A DNA stretch of 14,616 nucleotides, from contig DLXW01000280.1 in the NCBI GenBank assembly GCA_003448685.1, positions 1 to 14,616 on the forward strand, in the 5' to 3' direction. Shown here in pieces: positions 6,254 through 13,597 of this stretch; positions within the stretch are counted from its first letter, which is position 1, and each line of letters opens with the position of its first letter. A program made the position numbers and the translations under genes. This DNA comes from Cyanothece sp. UBA12306 (lineage in GTDB: Bacteria; Cyanobacteriota; Cyanobacteriia; Cyanobacteriales; Microcystaceae). Under the pieces are notes generated by a model. That model saw only the letters and a program-made list of their open reading frames with translations. It had not been told where the DNA came from and searched no databases.

Positions 6254-6278
6254 ATGATCACTAACTTTTAACGATCAT
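6254..6278. promoter_or_regulatory. Inverted repeat ATGATC/GATCAT
   Basis: Two perfect 6-base arms, ATGATC and GATCAT, flank 13 bases in the spacer between the regulator remnant and the receptor gene. It could be an operator, or chance in AT-rich DNA. Confidence 0.2.
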
Positions 6279-6364
6279 GATTCATTGTTACATTGATGTA
6301 TTCCCCATTACCATCGTGTTTGCACTGAATTATTTAACTTTACAAAACTCAATAATTTAATAAA

Positions 6365-6417
6365 TTGTAAGCTCATTAATATTTTGTAATTATTTGTAAT
6401 AAAAAGCAATATTGTAA
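6365..6417 (+). promoter_or_regulatory. Four direct TTGTAA repeats upstream of the chemosensory operon
   Basis: TTGTAA occurs at 6365, 6384, 6394 and 6412, with start-to-start steps of 19, 10 and 18 bases. These are close to one or two helical turns. The cluster lies 210-270 bases before the receptor start, in a 420-base spacer with no gene. Such phased direct repeats are typical of activator or repressor binding sites, but the protein is unknown. The AT-rich background makes some chance matches likely. Confidence 0.3.
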
Positions 6418-6473
6418 ACCGTAAATTAATTTCTATGATGGTGTAAGTTGAGTTAAGTTTCTGAGGATTATAA

Positions 6474-6488
6474 CTAGATTAAATCTAG
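6474..6488. promoter_or_regulatory. 15-base palindrome in the receptor promoter region
   Basis: CTAGATT-A-AATCTAG is a perfect 7+1+7 palindrome. It directly follows a possible weak promoter (TTGAGT at 6448, TATAAC at 6469, 15-base spacing). Its position fits an operator controlling the operon, but this is inferred from symmetry only. Confidence 0.3.
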
Positions 6489-6630
6489 ATCAAAGCTTTT
6501 AGAGCTATTAAGTAATATTGCTCAAGCAATTATCTTGATTTTGATTTAGTTTCCTTAATAACAAGTTTAAATAAACAACAGCTTGGTCAAAAATAAAGTT
6601 CTAAAATTGAAAGATAGGAGAAGAGGAAAA

Positions 6631-8085
6631 ATGTGGCAAAATCTAAAACTGAGAAATCGTATTTTACTAGGCTATGCTATGCCAGTGGTTACTTTTTTGC
6701 TGGCTTCTATTTTCGGGACAGTGACAGTTAATCAAGTCAGAGAAACTTTCAGAGAAATGGAACGGGTTAATGAAATTCTTTCTAAATCGCGGGTTATGGA
6801 ATTAGCGAGTGCTGGCATAATTGGTAGTGTCCGAGGCTATATTATTACCCAAAATCCAGATTTTGAACGACAGTATTTTCAGAAAAAAGAGCTATTTGAA
6901 AATTCAATTAAAGCTCTCCAAGAGAAGGATCTAATCCAGATAGAAGAGCAACAACAACAAATAGAAAAAATCGCCCAAATTAATCAGCAATACGAAAAAG
7001 TTGCTGAGCAGATGATCGCCTTAGTCAAGTCAGGAAAAAGCCCTGAAGCTATTCAACTGTTTAAAACAAAAACTGGTGCCAATTTTGATCAAAAGATAGA
7101 GGACTTAGCCCGGGAATTTGACAAAGTCGAAGAGCAATTAATACTCGAAGATATGCGACAATCTGAGGGGGCTTTAGATCTATTATTCGGGATGTTAATT
7201 CTTTGTCTAATACTGGCTATCGTAGCGAGTGTTCTTGGGGTTATTATTGCCAATAGGGTATCAAAAAATATTAATGAGTCAGCACAGGTAATTACTAGCG
7301 CGTCGAGTGAAATTGCTGCCACAGTAGATCAACAAGAACGGACTGCCAGTTTACAAGCTGCCTCAGTTAATGAAACCACCACCACCATGGATGAATTAGG
7401 GGCATCATCGCGACAGTCCACCGAACAAGCAGACGCAGCCGCTAATGCAGCACAAGAAGTGCTTAAACTCACAGAAAAAGGCAACTATGCTGTTCAAGAA
7501 ACTTTAAGAGGAATGGAAGACTTAGAGGAGAAAGTAGGGGCTATTGCTAAGCAAACCGTTAAACTTAGTGGACAGACTAATCAAATTGGCAACATTTCTC
7601 AAGTAGTAACAGATTTAGCCAATCAGACTAATGTTTTAGCCCTTAATGCAGCAGTCGAAGCAGTGAGAGCCGGAGAACAGGGCAAAGGATTTTCTGTAGT
7701 AGCCGCAGAAATTCGCAAATTAGCCGATCAAAGTAAACAATCTGCCGAACGAATTAGTCTATTGGTTAGTGAAATTCAGAATGCCATTAATGTTACAGTA
7801 ATGGTAACAGATGAAGGGACAAAAACCGTCAAATCTGAGATGGAAATTGCCCAACAAACAGCAGAAACCTTTGCTCAAGTAGCAGAGTCAATTAACGATG
7901 TAGTGATTAACAATCAGCAAATTTCCCTTAATATTCGTCAGCAAGATAAGGCAGTTCAACAAGTTTTAGAAGCAATGAATAGTATCAATCAAGGAGCCCA
8001 AGAAAGTGCCATTGCTCTGAGCCAAACTAAAACCGGAACCAGTCGATTAAATGATACTAGCAAGGAATTACTATCCTTAGTTTAG
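6631..8085 (+). CDS. Methyl-accepting chemotaxis protein, CHASE3-like sensor, no HAMP
   Basis: The start is the ATG at 6631, placed directly after an excellent ribosome site (GGAGAAGAGGAAAA); this gives 484 residues. A frame extension to a TTG at 6583 is unlikely. Order of parts: a short cytoplasmic leader; TM1 at about 16-33; a periplasmic helical domain at about 35-180 with VRGYIITQNPDFERQYF, the signature of CHASE3-type sensors; TM2 at about 183-207; then a long coiled coil. Its hairpin tip is DLANQTNVLALNAAVEAVRAGEQGKGF followed by SVVAAEIRKLADQS (about 326-367), the site that binds CheA and CheW. The coiled coil starts straight after TM2 without a recognisable HAMP domain. The arms on the two sides of the tip are about equal in length, consistent with a complete signalling domain. 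There is no C-terminal NWETF-like CheR tether. It heads the operon, 114 bases before cheA. The ligand is unknown. Confidence 0.93.
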   Translation: MWQNLKLRNRILLGYAMPVVTFLLASIFGTVTVNQVRETFREMERVNEILSKSRVMELASAGIIGSVRGYIITQNPDFERQYFQKKELFENSIKALQEKDLIQIEEQQQQIEKIAQINQQYEKVAEQMIALVKSGKSPEAIQLFKTKTGANFDQKIEDLAREFDKVEEQLILEDMRQSEGALDLLFGMLILCLILAIVASVLGVIIANRVSKNINESAQVITSASSEIAATVDQQERTASLQAASVNETTTTMDELGASSRQSTEQADAAANAAQEVLKLTEKGNYAVQETLRGMEDLEEKVGAIAKQTVKLSGQTNQIGNISQVVTDLANQTNVLALNAAVEAVRAGEQGKGFSVVAAEIRKLADQSKQSAERISLLVSEIQNAINVTVMVTDEGTKTVKSEMEIAQQTAETFAQVAESINDVVINNQQISLNIRQQDKAVQQVLEAMNSINQGAQESAIALSQTKTGTSRLNDTSKELLSLV

Positions 8086-8117
8086 TTAACTAAATTATTG
8101 TTTTTTATTTCTAGAAA
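8081..8117 (+). other. Palindromes after the receptor gene (possible weak attenuator)
   Basis: TTTAGTTAACTAAA (8081-8094) is a perfect 14-base palindrome that spans the receptor stop codon. A T-rich run (8099-8110) and a second palindrome, TTTCTAGAAA (8108-8117), follow. An AT-rich stem with a T-run could reduce read-through into cheA, but the stem is too weak for a confident terminator call. Confidence 0.25.
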
Positions 8118-8199
8118 ATAAATCAATAAATGATTGCATAATAAGTTTATTTGCTATTAATAAATATCCAGAAATAAAGGATCAATATAGGAAAAAATA

Positions 8200-10824
8200 A
8201 TGATTGAAGACGACGAACTGAGAGAAATTTATGACATTTCTAGTAAAGAACATCTAAAAGCCCTAGAAGTTGGATTATTAGAATTAGAAAAAAAACCCGA
8301 TAATCAATCCTTAATTGATCAATTATTTCGCGATGCCCATAGCTTGAAAGGAGACTCCAGAATTACTGGAGTGGAAGGGGTAGAAATGATTTCTCACCGC
8401 ATGGAAGAAATTTTGGGGAATGTCAAAAAAGAGAAAATAAGCTTAACATCTAGCATTTGCGATCGCCTTTATCAAATGGTAGATGCTATGGAAAAACTCG
8501 TCCATGAAGCTGTTACTGACGAACCCAGTGGCGTTGATTATCAAAAGATTGTCCATCAGCTTGCCGATATTACACCTAATGCTGATGCTGTCCCTAGTCA
8601 AACACCAATTACTCCTGTCGAAGAAGTGGAAAATGAATCTAATTTTTCCCTAACTTCACCCATGATAGAAGACGAAGAACTCAGAGAAATTTATCAGATT
8701 TCTAGTGAAGAACATCTCGAAAAACTAAAAACAGGCTGTCAACAACTTGATCAAGATTCCCCTTCAGAAAACTTATTAGAAGAACTAATCTTAGAAGCTC
8801 AAAGCTTAGAGATCGACTCCCGTATGGTAGGTCGAGAAGACTTAGAAACCTTACTGGGAAAATTAGCAGAAATTCTGCAACAAGTTCAAACCAATAAAAT
8901 CTCTTGGAATGAAGTTAGCGATCGCTGCCAACAAGGATTAAATGGGATTATTCACTTAGTCAAAGAAGCTATTACAGGAGAACCAAGTCCCATCAATGCA
9001 GTGATTGTTTTAGGGCAATTAACTATAGAAAAAAAATCAACCCCACCCCCCGAAACCAAACCCCCAGCACCACCAGAAGCAACAATTGTTTCTACTCCCC
9101 ACAAAATTGCTCAATCCTATCATATTGATACCCTGCGGGTTCCTACCGCCCATCTCGATGCTTTAATAACCCAAACTGGAGAATTGACCGTTGCTAATTT
9201 GGGAATTGCCCACTTGGTTGATTCTATTAACCATCTAGGGGACCTTTGGGAACAATGGAAAGTCAAACAAGGGCGACAAACATCTTATCTTACCCCTGAA
9301 TCTCAAGCCATAGAAACCACTCTCAATCAAATAAAAATAACTGCCAGCGACCACAGTGCTAGACTAGACTTTATTGCCACAGAATTAGACGACAAAATTA
9401 GGACCCTCAGATTATTACCTTTATCAACCATTTTTATCCTTTTTCCTCGCATGGTTAGGGATATTTCCCAGCAACAGGAAAAGCTAATTAACTTTAGCAT
9501 TGATGGGGGAAATACTAATGTTGATAAACAAATTCTCGAAGAAATTAAAGACCCGTTAATGCACTTAATTCGTAATGCCATTGATCATGGGATTGAGTCC
9601 CCAGAAGAACGAGAAACATTAGGAAAAACTGCCATGGCTAACTTAGTCCTTCGGGGGTATAAAGAGGGTAGCAACCTAGTAATTGAAGTTGCTGACGATG
9701 GACGGGGTTTAAACGCCGAATTAATCAAAAAAACTGCACTTAAGCGTAAAATACGTTCTCCCCAAGAATTAGCAGCCATGAGCCTGTCACAGATTTATAA
9801 TCTGATTTTTGCTCCTGGTTTTTCCACCCGCACCTTTATCACTGAAATTTCGGGACGGGGGGTGGGACTAGATGTGGTGCGCGCTAATGTAGAACGACTC
9901 AAAGGAACAATTAAAGTAGACTCTACACCAGGTCTGGGGTGTTGTTTTTCCCTTCATTTAGGAACGACCCTATCAACTGCCATGGTGATGTTATTAGAAG
10001 TAGCAGGTATCATCCACGCCTTACCCCAAGAATATATTTATACCTGTGTATTAATATCCCCCGATGAAATTTTCACCTTGGAAGGTTGTCCGACAATTAA
10101 ATTAGAAGAGGAAATTATTTGGGTAGTCAAACTAGCAACGATTTTACAATTGGTCGATGGCAATAATATTACCCCCAGCAAAAAAAATTACACCCAAGTC
10201 CTTGACAAAATTCCCTGTGTTGTTATTGAAGTGGGACAGCAGAAATTAGGATTATTGGTTGATAATTTATTAGATCTAATCGAAGTAGTGATTAAACCAC
10301 CGAGTCAGTTACTCGAAAGGGTTCCTCATATTTTGGGAGCAACCATTTTGGGTAATGGGGAAGTCTGTATGATTTTGAACCCATCCGACTTAATCGAATC
10401 AGCCAGAAAGTCTTCAATGGCCCGTGGAATAAGTCAAGTATCAGAGGAAGAACCTTCCCATCAATTAGTGATTTTGTTAGTGGAAGATTCCATTGCTGTT
10501 CGTACTCAAGAAAAGCGTATCCTAGAAAAAGCAGGATATGAAGTTGTGACAGCGGTTGATGGCCTTGATGGCTTACAAAAACTGCAAAGCCAAACTTTTG
10601 ATGCCATCATCTCTGATGTTGAAATGCCCCATCTTAACGGCTTTTCTTTGACCTTAAAAGTAAGAGAAAATCCAGAGTACAGTGAACTACCCATTATCCT
10701 GGTTACTTCTTTAGCGTCCGAAGAGGACAAACGCAAGGGAGCAGAAGCAGGTGCTAATGCTTACATCGTTAAGGATCAATTTAACCAAGAAGTCCTCTTA
10801 GAAACCCTCGAAAGATTAGTCTGA
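8200..10824 (+). CDS. cheA: Hybrid chemotaxis histidine kinase CheA with duplicated HPt and C-terminal receiver
   Basis: The 874-residue kinase starts at the ATG at 8200, with AGGA upstream. First HPt domain: about 1-125, phosphoacceptor His47 in DAHSLKGDSRITG. Second HPt: about 155-276, aligning with the first without gaps at an offset of 154. There the acceptor is Gln201 and the following Lys-Gly is Glu-Ile (EAQSLEIDSRMVG), so it cannot be phosphorylated in the usual way. A Pro-rich linker (280-293) leads to the dimerisation region (about 308-425). The ATPase has the N box LIRNAIDHG (about 456-464), G1 VADDGRGL, an F box APGFSTR and G2 SGRGVGLDVV. A CheW-like regulatory domain (about 590-720) follows, and then a receiver with Glu762/Asp763, acceptor Asp806, Thr836 and Lys858. 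It binds the receptor through CheW. cheB follows after 20 bases, so the two genes are cotranscribed. The organisation resembles cyanobacterial PixL-type and WspE-type kinases. Confidence 0.95.
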   Translation: MIEDDELREIYDISSKEHLKALEVGLLELEKKPDNQSLIDQLFRDAHSLKGDSRITGVEGVEMISHRMEEILGNVKKEKISLTSSICDRLYQMVDAMEKLVHEAVTDEPSGVDYQKIVHQLADITPNADAVPSQTPITPVEEVENESNFSLTSPMIEDEELREIYQISSEEHLEKLKTGCQQLDQDSPSENLLEELILEAQSLEIDSRMVGREDLETLLGKLAEILQQVQTNKISWNEVSDRCQQGLNGIIHLVKEAITGEPSPINAVIVLGQLTIEKKSTPPPETKPPAPPEATIVSTPHKIAQSYHIDTLRVPTAHLDALITQTGELTVANLGIAHLVDSINHLGDLWEQWKVKQGRQTSYLTPESQAIETTLNQIKITASDHSARLDFIATELDDKIRTLRLLPLSTIFILFPRMVRDISQQQEKLINFSIDGGNTNVDKQILEEIKDPLMHLIRNAIDHGIESPEERETLGKTAMANLVLRGYKEGSNLVIEVADDGRGLNAELIKKTALKRKIRSPQELAAMSLSQIYNLIFAPGFSTRTFITEISGRGVGLDVVRANVERLKGTIKVDSTPGLGCCFSLHLGTTLSTAMVMLLEVAGIIHALPQEYIYTCVLISPDEIFTLEGCPTIKLEEEIIWVVKLATILQLVDGNNITPSKKNYTQVLDKIPCVVIEVGQQKLGLLVDNLLDLIEVVIKPPSQLLERVPHILGATILGNGEVCMILNPSDLIESARKSSMARGISQVSEEEPSHQLVILLVEDSIAVRTQEKRILEKAGYEVVTAVDGLDGLQKLQSQTFDAIISDVEMPHLNGFSLTLKVRENPEYSELPIILVTSLASEEDKRKGAEAGANAYIVKDQFNQEVLLETLERLV
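8459..8466. repeat. HIP1 octamer
   Basis: Perfect GCGATCGC inside the first HPt region of cheA. Confidence 0.8.
8918..8925. repeat. HIP1 octamer
   Basis: Perfect GCGATCGC inside the second HPt region of cheA. Confidence 0.8.
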
Positions 10825-10844
10825 ATTCCCCCATTAAAACCTAA

Positions 10845-11930
10845 ATGATCAAAGTTCTGTTAGTTGAAGATTCTCCTGTAGCATTAACCCTTCTTAAAAG
10901 GATGCTAAACTCTTCTGGTGTAACCGAGGTAGTGGGAACCGCTCGCTCAGGAATGGAAGCCTTAGAATTGATTCCTCAGGTCAATCCTGACGTGATTTGT
11001 ACAGATATCTATATGCCCCAAATGGATGGTCTGGAGTTTACCTCCGAAGTAATGGAAAAATATCCTCGACCAATTTTGGTTATTAGTGCCAGCGTTCAAA
11101 AAAGTGATACTCAAGAAGTTTTTGCTATTCTTGATGCGGGTGCTGTAGACGTTTTTCCTAAACCAGTCGGCGGACTAGCTAATGATTATGAAGAGACCAA
11201 AAAAAAGTTAGTTAATAAAATTAAGATTCTTTCTGGGATTAAAGTTTTTACAAAAAAACGAAAAGTAACTTCTGATAAACTTCGTCATCAGCCTCTTAAT
11301 GTTGTTCCTAAAATACCATCAAATCCAGTTGTTTATAGTAATGAGTCTCATCAAATTCGAGTGGTCGCTATTGCTGCTTCTACCGGTGGACCCCATGCCT
11401 TTCAAGAAATATTAAGTCCCTTACCAGCTAATTTTCGGGTGCCTATTCTTTGTGTGCAACATATTAGTGAAGGTTTTCTTCAGGGATTTCTGAGTTGGCT
11501 CAATACGGTTTGTTCTTTATCTGTGGAAATTGCTCAACATAAACAAACTCCCCAACCTGGAAGAATTTATTTTCCCCCTGAACATCGACATCTAGAGATT
11601 GATTCCCAAGGAAGGTTTAACTGTGTTTTATCTCCTCCAGTAGATGGTCATTGCCCGTCAGCAACAGCTTTGTTTCAATCTGTAGCTAAATTTTATAATC
11701 AAGATAGTTTGGGTATTTTATTAACAGGAATGGGACGAGATGGAGCCAGGGGACTACTCGAACTTGCTCAAGCAGGAGGTTTAACCATTGCTCAAGATGA
11801 ATCTACATCTGTAGTTTTTGGGATGCCCCAAGAAGCTATAAAATTAGGGGCAGCAAAAAAGGTGTTGCCAGTTCAAGAAATTGCATCATTTCTACAACAA
11901 AAAATTATGGCTAATATCCAAAAGATATGA
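10845..11930 (+). CDS. cheB: Chemotaxis response regulator protein-glutamate methylesterase CheB
   Basis: The 361-residue protein has the classic two-domain CheB layout. The receiver (1 to about 125) has the acid pair Glu8/Asp9 in LLVEDS, acceptor Asp54 in CTDIYMPQMDG, Ser81 at the switch position and Lys106 in FPKP. A basic linker (about 130-168) follows, then the methylesterase domain. Its catalytic triad is complete: Ser179 in AIAASTGGP, His206 in CVQHISEGF and Asp299 in LLTGMGRDGARGL. It removes methyl groups (and deamidates glutamines) on the receptor's coiled coil when phosphorylated by CheA, opposing CheR. It starts 20 bases after cheA and is followed 79 bases later by cheR. The spacer before the start has no strong Shine-Dalgarno sequence, so translational coupling to cheA is likely. 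Confidence 0.96.
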   Translation: MIKVLLVEDSPVALTLLKRMLNSSGVTEVVGTARSGMEALELIPQVNPDVICTDIYMPQMDGLEFTSEVMEKYPRPILVISASVQKSDTQEVFAILDAGAVDVFPKPVGGLANDYEETKKKLVNKIKILSGIKVFTKKRKVTSDKLRHQPLNVVPKIPSNPVVYSNESHQIRVVAIAASTGGPHAFQEILSPLPANFRVPILCVQHISEGFLQGFLSWLNTVCSLSVEIAQHKQTPQPGRIYFPPEHRHLEIDSQGRFNCVLSPPVDGHCPSATALFQSVAKFYNQDSLGILLTGMGRDGARGLLELAQAGGLTIAQDESTSVVFGMPQEAIKLGAAKKVLPVQEIASFLQQKIMANIQKI

Positions 11931-11955
11931 GCCTATTTTGCTTTTGTCAAGGAAA

Positions 11956-11970
11956 TTATAGCAACTATAA
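11956..11970. other. Inverted repeat in the cheB-cheR spacer
   Basis: TTATAG-CAA-CTATAA is a perfect 6-bp inverted repeat that contains a TATAAT-like box at its right edge. It might mark a secondary promoter for cheR, 40 bases upstream of its start. The evidence is slight. Confidence 0.2.
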
Positions 11971-12009
11971 TGATGATGTTTTTGAATTATCTTTACTTAG
12001 GGAATTAAT

Positions 12010-13560
12010 ATGCCAAGTAACTTAGATTTTACGATAAAACTAAAAGCAGATTTTCTGAAATTAATTTCGCGACAAACTGGTTTAGAAATTCGCCCACAAA
12101 ATCAAGACAACTTAGAAAATGATATTTTAGCAAGAACTAAAAGACTGAAACTCCAGTCCCTAGAAGAATATTACACTTTATTAACCTCTTCAACCCAAGA
12201 AAGCGATCAAGAATGGAAAGAATTAATCTCTTTATTAGCTAATAATGAAAGTTACTTTTTTCGGGACATTGGTCAATTCAAACTATTACGTAATACTATT
12301 TTACCTGAAATTATTGAAAGAAATAAAAATAAGCAAACTTTGCGTATTTGTAGTGCGGGTTGTTCCACTGGACCAGAACCCTATTCTTTAGGTATTTTAC
12401 TCAAAGAACTTATTCCTAATCTTGAAGAATGGAATCTCTTAATTTTAGGAATTGATCTGAGTCAAGAAGCTTTAGAAATAGCCAAAAAAGCTCGCTATAG
12501 TTCTTGGGCATTTAGAAAGGTTGATCAAGAAATTCAAGAAAAATATTTTGACAAAATTCGTAATGAATATCAACTGAAAACTGACATCAAAAAAATGGTT
12601 ACTTTTAAACAATGTAATTTAGTTCAAGATAAATTTTGGCAAGCTAACAATGATATGGGAGAATTAGATTTGATTGTTTGCCGTAATGTTTTTATTTATT
12701 TTAATCAATCTACTATTTCTAAAATCTTAGATAAATTTTATCAAATTCTTCAACCTTTGGGATATTTACTAACAGGTCATGCTGAAATAGCAAGCAATAA
12801 TAATAGTATTAAAAAATTTAATTCTAAACTATTTTCAGAATCCGTTATATATCAAAAAAAACCAGAGGATTTATCCACCAAAATAACCTCGGTAGAATGG
12901 GAAGTAAAAAAAATAGATGATCGATTAAAAAATAGTAAATTATCCGATTCTAAACCTCAGCTAAAAATAGCTAATTCTAATACTTCTAAGAAACTAAATA
13001 ATACCAAGTTTACTTATGAATCTTTACCGATAAATAAGAATGATTTAGTTACTGAAATTGAGGAATCTCGTGAAATAGAATATATTAAAGTAGCCCAAGA
13101 ATTAATCAAACAAAAATACTATTCTCTAGCCATTAGAAAATTAGAACAAACTTTACAAGAATATCCTAGAAATTTTAATGCCAAATATTTAATGGCTGAA
13201 GTTTATGCCAATCTAGGAAAATATCAAGAGGCTATTGATTATTGTAATCAAGCTTTAACTCTTGATTCTTTATCGATTACACCCCATTATTTATTAGTTC
13301 AAATTGCCCAAGAACAAGGAAATCTCGAAGAAGCAAAACGTCTTTTGAAAAAAATAATTTATCTCGAACCCTATTCTGTTGTTGCATATCTCAGTTTAGC
13401 CAATATTTATAAGAAAACAAATAATCTAAAAAAATATCAAAAAATGCAAAAAAATGCCCTTAAAATTCTCAATAAACTTGCTCCAGATACTCAAATTCCA
13501 GAATTGGGCAATATGACGGTAAAAGATACTATTATTGAGATAGAAAATCTCAATAATTGA
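12010..13560 (+). CDS. cheR: Chemoreceptor methyltransferase CheR with C-terminal TPR repeats
   Basis: The 516-residue product starts at the ATG at 12010 after a good ribosome site (TAGGGA). Residues 1 to about 75 are the helical N-terminal CheR domain; about 76-282 form the SAM methyltransferase domain. It shows NNESYFFRD (78-86), the SAM loop SAGCSTGPEPYSLG (115-128), GIDLS with Asp149, and CRNVFIYFN (224-232). The loop has Pro where many CheR proteins have the first of two Glu; the second Glu is kept. A Lys/Asn/Ser-rich, probably disordered linker (about 283-355) leads to about three TPR units (357-486), for example YLMAEVYANLGKYQEAIDYC. CheR methylates glutamates of the receptor. TPR-bearing CheR proteins (WspC, FrzF) belong to non-classical chemosensory systems. 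Since the receptor lacks a CheR tether, the TPRs may help in docking, which is an inference. The sequence is more AT-rich than cheA. Confidence 0.95.
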   Translation: MPSNLDFTIKLKADFLKLISRQTGLEIRPQNQDNLENDILARTKRLKLQSLEEYYTLLTSSTQESDQEWKELISLLANNESYFFRDIGQFKLLRNTILPEIIERNKNKQTLRICSAGCSTGPEPYSLGILLKELIPNLEEWNLLILGIDLSQEALEIAKKARYSSWAFRKVDQEIQEKYFDKIRNEYQLKTDIKKMVTFKQCNLVQDKFWQANNDMGELDLIVCRNVFIYFNQSTISKILDKFYQILQPLGYLLTGHAEIASNNNSIKKFNSKLFSESVIYQKKPEDLSTKITSVEWEVKKIDDRLKNSKLSDSKPQLKIANSNTSKKLNNTKFTYESLPINKNDLVTEIEESREIEYIKVAQELIKQKYYSLAIRKLEQTLQEYPRNFNAKYLMAEVYANLGKYQEAIDYCNQALTLDSLSITPHYLLVQIAQEQGNLEEAKRLLKKIIYLEPYSVVAYLSLANIYKKTNNLKKYQKMQKNALKILNKLAPDTQIPELGNMTVKDTIIEIENLNN

Positions 13561-13597
13561 CTTTTTTTTGTAACCTAGCTTTTAGAGGACATAGAGA

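Noticed and set aside
6583..6630. TTG start adding 16 residues to the receptor
   Set aside because: The ATG at 6631 has an excellent ribosome site and directly precedes the usual short leader and TM1.
7089..7322. Minus-strand frame inside the receptor gene, with similar frames inside cheA (9327-9581, 9585-9779, 10506-10736)
   Set aside because: All lie opposite strongly conserved domains of the plus-strand genes.
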